Below, one piece after another: positions 13,347 through 18,051 of a stretch of DNA of 18,051 bases. Under the pieces are notes generated by a model that ran no database searches, had not been told where the DNA came from, and worked only from the letters and a program-made list of their open reading frames with translations. The stretch spans positions 7,750 to 25,800 of the forward strand of contig JAHZEF010000021.1 of the NCBI GenBank assembly GCA_019422005.1, given 5' to 3'. This DNA is from Clostridiales bacterium. Lineage in GTDB: Bacteria; Bacillota; Clostridia; Oscillospirales; Oscillospiraceae. The translations under genes were made by a program, and so were the position numbers. The first letter of the stretch is position 1; each line of letters begins with the position of its first letter.

Positions 13347-14717
13347 ATGCCTTTTAATCCGTCCCAAATCGGTGATTATATCCGCCCCGGCCGCCGAATC
13401 CATCTGGTAGGAATCGGCGGCGTGTCCATGCGTCCCCTCGGCCTGGTTCTGCGCGGGATGGGCGTGGAGATCTCCGGCTCCGATATGAGCGTCTCCCTTT
13501 CCACAGACGACCTGCTTTCCAAAGGCATCTCCGTTTCCATCGGCCATCGTCCTGAGAACATTGCCGGCGCAGAAGCGCTGATCCGTACCGCCGCCGTCCA
13601 CAACGACAATCCGGAAATTGCGGCCGCCCGCGCCTTGGGTATCCCCATTTTCGAGCGCGCCCAGGCCTGGGGCCATATCATGAAATCCTATGAGCGGGCC
13701 ATCTGCGTGGCCGGCACCCACGGCAAAACCACGACCACCTCCATGGTGACCCATATTTTCATGGAGGCGCAGGCTGACCCCACTGTGATGATCGGCGGCT
13801 ATCTTCCCCTGCTCCAGGCCGGCCATCGGGTCGGCGGCGGGAAAACCATCATCATGGAGAGCTGTGAATACTGTAATTCCTTTTTGAATTTTTATCCCAC
13901 CGTGGCTGTAATTCTGAATATTGATGCGGATCATCTGGATTTCTTCAAGGATCTGGCAGACGTTCAGAAGTCTTTCCGCACCTTTGCGCAGCTGGTGCCC
14001 GACAGCGGCCGCGTCATTGCCAACGGCGACGACGCCGGCACTCTGCAGGCGCTGGAGGGTCTTGACAAGCTGACCTTCGGCCTGTCGGAGCAGTGCCAGG
14101 TCCGCGCCGTCAACTGCTCGCCTGACTGGAGCAGTTTTGACGCCATCTGTGCCGGGCAGCCGTACGGGCACTTTGACCTTCAGGTATTGGGCCGCCACAA
14201 CGTGCTGAACGCACTGGCCGCCATTGCCGTCGCATGGCACTGCGGCATCGGCGCGGACACGGCCGCCAGGGGGCTTTCCACCTTCCGGGGGGCCGGCCGG
14301 CGGCTGGAATTCAAAGGGAGCTTCAACGGCGCCGATCTCTACGACGACTACGCCCACCATCCGGGCGAGCTCCATGCGCTGCTGACCTCCGTCCGGTCCA
14401 TGGGCTACCGCCGTGTGATCTGCGCTTTCCAGCCCCATACCTATACCCGCACCAGCGCACTGTTTGAAGACTTTGTCCGGGAACTCCGCCAAGTGGATGT
14501 GGCCGTGTTGGCGGAGATCTACGCCGCCCGGGAACAGAATACCATCGGAATTTCCTCTGCAGATCTGGCAGCGCGGCTTCCCAACGCCGTGTTCTGCGAA
14601 ACGCTTCCTGAGGTGACCGCTTATCTGCGCAGCATTGCCGGGCCGGGAGACCTGATCCTGACCGTCGGCGCCGGCGATATCTATAAGGCCGGCGAGGCGC
14701 TGCTGCAGAAAAACTGA
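13347..14717 (+). CDS. murC: UDP-N-acetylmuramate--L-alanine ligase
   Basis: 456 residues, normal for MurC. It joins L-alanine to UDP-MurNAc with ATP in the cytoplasm, the first peptide step of peptidoglycan synthesis. N-terminal Rossmann domain: IHLVGIGGVSM (19-28). Central ATPase: P-loop GTHGKTTTT (123-131), ESCEYCNSFLNFYPTVAVIL, and NIDADHLDFF with the metal and catalytic His/Asp. C-terminal domain: GAGRRLEFKG, DDYAHHP (a MurC signature) and FQPHTYTRT. The Glu/Cys/Tyr form of the central motif is usual in Clostridia. An amide or Mpl-type ligase is less likely given the length and DDYAHHP. ATG 13347 follows GGAGG by 7-8 nt. It is a single-gene unit with its own promoter and terminator, outside any division/cell-wall cluster. 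Confidence 0.95.
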   Translation: MPFNPSQIGDYIRPGRRIHLVGIGGVSMRPLGLVLRGMGVEISGSDMSVSLSTDDLLSKGISVSIGHRPENIAGAEALIRTAAVHNDNPEIAAARALGIPIFERAQAWGHIMKSYERAICVAGTHGKTTTTSMVTHIFMEAQADPTVMIGGYLPLLQAGHRVGGGKTIIMESCEYCNSFLNFYPTVAVILNIDADHLDFFKDLADVQKSFRTFAQLVPDSGRVIANGDDAGTLQALEGLDKLTFGLSEQCQVRAVNCSPDWSSFDAICAGQPYGHFDLQVLGRHNVLNALAAIAVAWHCGIGADTAARGLSTFRGAGRRLEFKGSFNGADLYDDYAHHPGELHALLTSVRSMGYRRVICAFQPHTYTRTSALFEDFVRELRQVDVAVLAEIYAAREQNTIGISSADLAARLPNAVFCETLPEVTAYLRSIAGPGDLILTVGAGDIYKAGEALLQKN

Positions 14718-14728
14718 CAGAACCCATC

Positions 14729-14758
14729 GCCCCGCATCGGCTTCGGCCGATGCGGGGC
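14729..14758 (+). terminator. Intrinsic terminator of murC
   Basis: A 13-bp perfect stem (14729-14741 with 14746-14758) capped by a TTCG tetraloop closed by C-G, followed by a short TTT. It begins 12 nt after the murC stop. Confidence 0.85.
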
Positions 14759-14820
14759 TTTCTGCCGGGATCCCATTGCCGCGCCCGCCCGGGTGCGGCA
14801 TTGTTTTTTATAGTATGAAA

Positions 14821-14839
14821 TATATTTTTTAAAAATATA
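14821..14839. repeat. AT-only perfect inverted repeat upstream of the PadR promoter
   Basis: TATATTTTT (14821-14829), one T, then AAAAATATA (14831-14839). It ends 2 nt before the -35 box of the PadR gene. It could be an operator, or an UP element that RNA polymerase binds. It stands out from the GC-rich surroundings. Confidence 0.5.
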
Positions 14840-14841
14840 CA

Positions 14842-14870
14842 TTGACAGGCGAGGTATATCGCACTATACT
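14842..14870 (+). promoter_or_regulatory. Consensus promoter of the PadR operon, with an overlapping inverted repeat
   Basis: A full-consensus TTGACA (14842-14847), 17 nt, TATACT (14865-14870). Inside it lies GTATA (14854-14858), 6 nt, TATAC (14865-14869), which covers the -10 box. PadR regulators usually repress their own operon from palindromes at the promoter, so this is the likeliest operator. The expected start is near 14877. Confidence 0.8.
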
Positions 14871-14896
14871 GGCCTCAGAGGATGAGAGGTGATGAA

Positions 14897-15241
14897 ATGC
14901 TCAATATGTCCGATATGATCCGGGGATATACGGACACCATTATCCTGGCCCAGCTGCTCCTCCGGGACAGCTACGGCTATGAAATCAACCGCCATGTGGC
15001 GCAGGCTACCGGCGGGCTGCTGGAGCTGAAAGAGGCCACCCTCTACACCACCTTCCGCCGCCTGGAGCAGGCCGGCTGTATCCGCTCCTACTGGGGCGAC
15101 GAACAGACCGGCGCGCGGCGGCGCTACTACGCCATTACGCCCATGGGGCGGGAGCTTCATCGGGAAAACCTGGCCGACTGGCAGGCCGTCAAAGCCATTC
15201 TGGATCATTTATTGCAGGGGGAGCAGAAAGATGAACCATAA
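14897..15241 (+). CDS. PadR-family transcriptional regulator
   Basis: 114 residues, the short (PadR-s2) type. Winged helix: DTIILAQLLLRDSYGYEINRHV (helices 1-2), LLELKEATLYTTFRRLEQAGCI (recognition helix, with the family's typical E-x-TLY-x-x-x-RRLE), and the wing RRRYYAITPMGRE, followed by a C-terminal dimer helix. ATG 14897 follows AGAGGTGA. An ATG at 14882 would leave a leader of only about 5 nt and is rejected. It overlaps the next gene by 11 nt, so the two are translated together. It probably represses this operon from the inverted repeats at its promoter. PadR proteins often lie next to HAAS/DUF1700 membrane proteins, as here. The inducer is unknown. Confidence 0.93.
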   Translation: MLNMSDMIRGYTDTIILAQLLLRDSYGYEINRHVAQATGGLLELKEATLYTTFRRLEQAGCIRSYWGDEQTGARRRYYAITPMGRELHRENLADWQAVKAILDHLLQGEQKDEP

Positions 15242-15887
15242 AATTGACAGCTACATCCATGCGTTGTTTGCCGGCATTCCGCGCACCAAAAAAGCCCAGG
15301 AGCTGAAGGAAGAGCTCCTGAGCAATATGCACGACCGCTACGCTGACTATTTGCGCGAGGGTAAGAGCGACGCCCAGGCCTACAGCCTGACCGTGGCCAG
15401 CATGGGCGATGTGGAAGCCATGATCGCAGCAGTCACGCCGGACGAAGCATTCCGCCGGGAAGCGCAATTCTTCCGCCGGCGCAACGCCCGCAATACCGCC
15501 GTCAGCGTCGCCATTTACATTTTGGGCGCCGCCCTGGTGGTGGCCAGCGCCCTGAGCAGCAGCGAACGCCTGCAGATTCTTGCGGTCGTGGCGCTGCTGG
15601 TGCTGGCAGCCGGCGCCACCGCACTGCTGGTCTATACGCACATGTCCACGCCGGCCGAGTATCAGGCAGAGGATGACGAGGATCGCTGGGAACGGGAACT
15701 GCTCCGGCGGCCCGACGGCCACAAGATCAAAGCGCTGTTTTCCATCTTCTGGTCAGTGGTGACCATCGTCTATCTGGCCGTCAGCTTTCTGACCTTTGCC
15801 TGGCACATCACCTGGATCATCTGGCCCCTGGCCGGCATCTTCTCCGGCATTTTGCGCGTAATCTTTGAATTGAGGGACGCAGAATGA
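15231..15887 (+). CDS. HAAS/DUF1700-type membrane protein
   Basis: 218 residues. The N-terminal ~70 residues form a soluble helical domain (IDSYIHALFAGIPRTKKAQE, EELLSNMHDRYADYLREGKS, AYSLTVASMGDVEAMIAAV). This is the HAAS pattern: an amphipathic helix, then 'G...EA...A...G' before 'I'. Four membrane helices follow at about 88-108, 114-136, 168-190 and 191-213, with a charged cytoplasmic loop (about 140-165) in between. ATG 15231 lies within the end of the PadR gene, after GGGGGAG. Its stop overlaps the next gene's ATG (ATGA). HAAS proteins are thought to pass membrane signals to the PadR partner; that is inferred from context in the literature as I remember it, not shown here. Confidence 0.8.
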   Translation: MNHKIDSYIHALFAGIPRTKKAQELKEELLSNMHDRYADYLREGKSDAQAYSLTVASMGDVEAMIAAVTPDEAFRREAQFFRRRNARNTAVSVAIYILGAALVVASALSSSERLQILAVVALLVLAAGATALLVYTHMSTPAEYQAEDDEDRWERELLRRPDGHKIKALFSIFWSVVTIVYLAVSFLTFAWHITWIIWPLAGIFSGILRVIFELRDAE

Positions 15888-16702
15888 AGCGGAAAACCCA
15901 ACTGATCCTCCGGCTGATCCTCCTGTCGGCATCCTTTCTGCTGCTTCTGGGGCTGGCCGTCCTGGCCATTGGCGGCGGTTGGATCCCCGGCTCCCGGGGC
16001 AGCGCAGGAACGCTGGAATTCACAGAGGAATTTGACGCAGTTTCCTCCATTGACGCGGCAATGGAGCACTGCAGCATTGAGGTGGAGCCCTACGACGGCG
16101 ACCGCGTCATCGCGTCGTTTTACCGCCGGGGGCTGGTCAGGGCTCAGCCGCCGGTGCTTTCCGCTGAAGAGGGCCGGCTGCAGATCCTGGAGACCGGCGG
16201 CGCAGGCTCCTGGCTCGGCGCCGCCCGGCTGCTGCTGCAGGTACCGCAGGACAGCGTTTTGTCCTATACGCTGCGCACTTCCAGCGGTTCCATCCGGCTG
16301 GATGCGCCTTCCTGCCATGCAGAGCTCCATACGCGCAGCGGCAGCGTCAAGGTCCGCCGGGGCGGCGGGACGCTGGAGGCGGAAACCGTCAGCGGCTCCG
16401 TCAAGGTTTGGGAGCCCTTCCAATCCCTCCGTCTGCAGACCTCCAGCGGCTCCATCAAGGCTGCGGCCGGCGGAGAAACAGAGGAGGTCTCCCTGACATC
16501 CTCCAGCGGCAGCATCAAGCTGTGCCTGGAGGGTACGGATGGATATGAGCTGCAATACCACACCGCCAGCGGCAGCGTCAAGGATGAATATCTGGACCTT
16601 TCTTATCCCAAAAGCGGTTCCGTCACCCGGGGCGGCGGTATCCCGCGGATCCGCGCCGAAAGCCGCAGCGGCTCCATCAAACTGACCGACTGGCAGGACT
16701 GA
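15884..16702 (+). CDS. DUF4097 family beta-strand repeat protein, membrane-anchored
   Basis: 272 residues. One hydrophobic helix at about 8-30 works as a signal anchor, so the rest lies outside. From residue 130 on there are eight SGS[IV][KR]-type repeats, beginning at 134, 152, 170, 188, 208, 229, 244 and 262. The first four are exactly 18 residues apart. This is the DUF4097 (adhesin-like) repeat, expected to stack into a beta-helix or sheet. The function of the family is not established. It is the third gene of the PadR operon (ATGA overlap with the membrane protein gene), as often seen for DUF4097 genes next to PadR/HAAS genes, and probably acts at the membrane surface. A convergent hairpin follows 24 nt after the stop. 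Confidence 0.88.
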   Translation: MKRKTQLILRLILLSASFLLLLGLAVLAIGGGWIPGSRGSAGTLEFTEEFDAVSSIDAAMEHCSIEVEPYDGDRVIASFYRRGLVRAQPPVLSAEEGRLQILETGGAGSWLGAARLLLQVPQDSVLSYTLRTSSGSIRLDAPSCHAELHTRSGSVKVRRGGGTLEAETVSGSVKVWEPFQSLRLQTSSGSIKAAAGGETEEVSLTSSSGSIKLCLEGTDGYELQYHTASGSVKDEYLDLSYPKSGSVTRGGGIPRIRAESRSGSIKLTDWQD

Positions 16703-16725
16703 CCGGCGTCCTGCACAATGGCACA

Positions 16726-16759
16726 GCAGGCCCTCCGCACGGGAATGCGGAGGGCCTGC
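16726..16759. terminator. Convergent terminator-like hairpin between the DUF4097 gene and the glutamate synthase-like gene
   Basis: A perfect 13-bp stem, GCAGGCCCTCCGC (16726-16738) with 16747-16759, and an 8-nt loop. T tracts are poor on both strands, so termination strength is uncertain. Position between converging genes supports the role. Confidence 0.65.
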
Positions 16760-16775
16760 CTGTATGCTTCAGGAT

Positions 16776-18051
16776 TCAGTTTTTCCTGCTCAGCGCCTCG
16801 TCAATGGCGGCGGCGGCTTTCTTGCCGGCCCCCATGGCCAGAATCACGGTGGCAGCGCCGGTGACGGCGTCGCCGCCGGCGTAAACCATGTCACGGGTGG
16901 TCATATTGTCCTCGTTGACAACCAGACAGCCCTTACGGTTTGTCTCCAGGCCCGGCGTTGTGGAACGGATCAGCGGATTGGGGGAGGTGCCCAGACTCAT
17001 AATCACAGTGTCCACATCCAGCGTGAACTCGGATCCCGGAATTTCCACCGGCCTGCGGCGGCCGGACGCATCCGGTTCGCCCAGTTCCATGCGGCCACAT
17101 TTGATCGCGCCGACGCGGCCGCTGCCGTCGTCGAGGATCTCCGTCGGATTGCACAGAATCCGGAGTTCAATGCCCTCTTCCTTGGCGTGGTGCAGTTCCT
17201 CGGCACGGGCCGGCATCTCCGCCTCGCTGCGGCGATAGACGATGTACACATGCTCTGCGCCCAGACGCTTGGCGCAGCGGGCCGCATCCATGGCCACGTT
17301 GCCGCCGCCCACAACCGCCACAGCTTTGGAGTGAATGATCGGCGTATCGTTTTCCTCCTGATACGCCTTCATCAAATTGACGCGGGTCAGGTACTCGTTG
17401 GCGGAATAAACGCCCACCAGGGCCTCTCCCGGAATATGCATAAACATGGGCAGGCCGGCGCCGGAACCGACAAATACAGCCTGATAGCCCATCTCAAACA
17501 GCTCGTCGATGGACAGCACCTTGCCGATGACCATGTTGGTCATCACTTCCACGCCCTGCGCCGCCAGCTTGTCCACTTCATTCTGCACAATGGCCTTGGG
17601 CAGACGGAACTCGGGGATGCCGTAAACCAGCACGCCGCCCGCCGTATGCAGCGCTTCGAACATGGTGACTGCATAGCCCTTCTTCGCCAGGTCGCTGGCG
17701 CACGTCAGGCCGGACGGCCCGGAGCCGATCACCGCCACCTTTTTCCCGTTGGAGGGGACCTTCTCCGGCATTTGATTGACATGCTCCAGATACCAGTCGG
17801 CAACAAAACGCTCCAGCCGCCCAATGGCCACCGGCTCTCCCTTGAGGCCGCGGACACAGACCGCCTCACACTGGCTCTCCTGAGGACAGACGCGGCCGGA
17901 CAGCGCCGGAAGGGCGTTGGTGGAAGTGATAATCTCATACGCAGCCAGGAAATCGCCCTCGGCCACCTTGGCAATAAACTCCGGGATCCGGACGTTGACC
18001 GGCCATCCTTCCACACATTTGGGCTTTTTGCACTGCCGGCAGCGCTGCGCC
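16776..18051 (-). CDS. NADPH-dependent glutamate synthase small-subunit-like / NfnB-like flavoprotein (start beyond right end)
   Basis: 424 residues are visible; the reading frame is open to the right edge. The N-terminal Fe-S domain shows C4, C7 and C12 and a second set GRVCPQESQCEAVC (C55, C61, C65). Then come the FAD Rossmann motif VAVIGSGPSGLTCASDLAKK, the segment AGGVLVYGIPEFRLP, the NADPH motif VAVVGGGNVAMDAARCAKRL and the closing YAGGDAVTGAATVILAMGAG. This is the GltD/GltA/NfnB/DPD-N family, which moves electrons between NAD(P)H, FAD and Fe-S clusters. GltA type (homotetrameric glutamate synthase-like) and NfnB (electron-bifurcating transhydrogenase, with an NfnA partner usually adjacent upstream) cannot be told apart without the sequence to the right. 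Two odd features: the fourth Cys of the first motif is Trp (W16, codon 18003-18005), and the usual Cys before GRVCP is Ser (S51). Confidence 0.9.
   Translation of the reverse strand, partial: AQRCRQCKKPKCVEGWPVNVRIPEFIAKVAEGDFLAAYEIITSTNALPALSGRVCPQESQCEAVCVRGLKGEPVAIGRLERFVADWYLEHVNQMPEKVPSNGKKVAVIGSGPSGLTCASDLAKKGYAVTMFEALHTAGGVLVYGIPEFRLPKAIVQNEVDKLAAQGVEVMTNMVIGKVLSIDELFEMGYQAVFVGSGAGLPMFMHIPGEALVGVYSANEYLTRVNLMKAYQEENDTPIIHSKAVAVVGGGNVAMDAARCAKRLGAEHVYIVYRRSEAEMPARAEELHHAKEEGIELRILCNPTEILDDGSGRVGAIKCGRMELGEPDASGRRRPVEIPGSEFTLDVDTVIMSLGTSPNPLIRSTTPGLETNRKGCLVVNEDNMTTRDMVYAGGDAVTGAATVILAMGAGKKAAAAIDEALSRKN

Noticed and set aside
13167..14801. 544-codon reading frame antisense to murC
   Set aside because: It overlaps a gene with all MurC motifs and its own promoter and terminator. 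The antisense peptide is His/Gly/Gln-rich with no domain, as expected of a GC-rich shadow frame.

Overview
The window is GC-rich with tightly packed genes. It looks like a chromosomal segment of a Gram-positive-type anaerobe of the Clostridia, most likely the Oscillospiraceae group of gut bacteria. That placement is inferred from gene content (S-layer homology protein, PadR/HAAS/DUF4097 cassette, Firmicutes-type MurC, GltA/NfnB-like flavoprotein with an N-terminal Fe-S domain), from strong AGGAGG-type ribosome binding sites, and from SigA-like promoters. No species can be named. I saw no tRNA, rRNA, CRISPR array, insertion sequence or phage gene.

Left edge (1-660): the first 60 codons of an AraC-type regulator run off the left end under a very good promoter. 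A small 85-residue protein lies divergently from it. A bidirectional terminator closes this part.

Core (669-11809): a two-component system sits in the middle of two divergent operons. Leftward: OmpR-type response regulator, histidine kinase, a membrane-anchored NEW3-type protein with three repeats, an ABC ATPase and an ABC-2 permease. Rightward: a long membrane-fusion (HlyD/MacA-like) protein, a MacB-type ATPase, a MacB/FtsX-type permease, and a secreted S-layer homology protein with a TTG start. The 191-bp gap between the operons carries two copies of one arrangement, one per strand: TTTCAG, 5 nt, TTTCAG, 10 nt, then a -10 box. Neither promoter has a good -35 box. This is what is expected if the response regulator binds 11-bp direct repeats and activates both operons in the PhoB-like (class II) manner. 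The most economical reading is one envelope-directed regulon that switches on two ABC systems and a cell-wall-bound partner together. The signal and the substrate are unknown.

Right part: a very stable hairpin, then the CCA-adding enzyme (leftward), and divergently murC with a near-consensus promoter and a leader of about 110 nt. Next is a PadR / HAAS-membrane / DUF4097 operon with a consensus promoter and two inverted repeats at that promoter. A convergent terminator separates it from a GltA/NfnB-type NADPH-dependent oxidoreductase that runs off the right end. In that protein one Fe-S ligand position carries Trp instead of Cys.

No stretch over 300 bases lacks a gene. The gaps hold the promoters and terminators listed.
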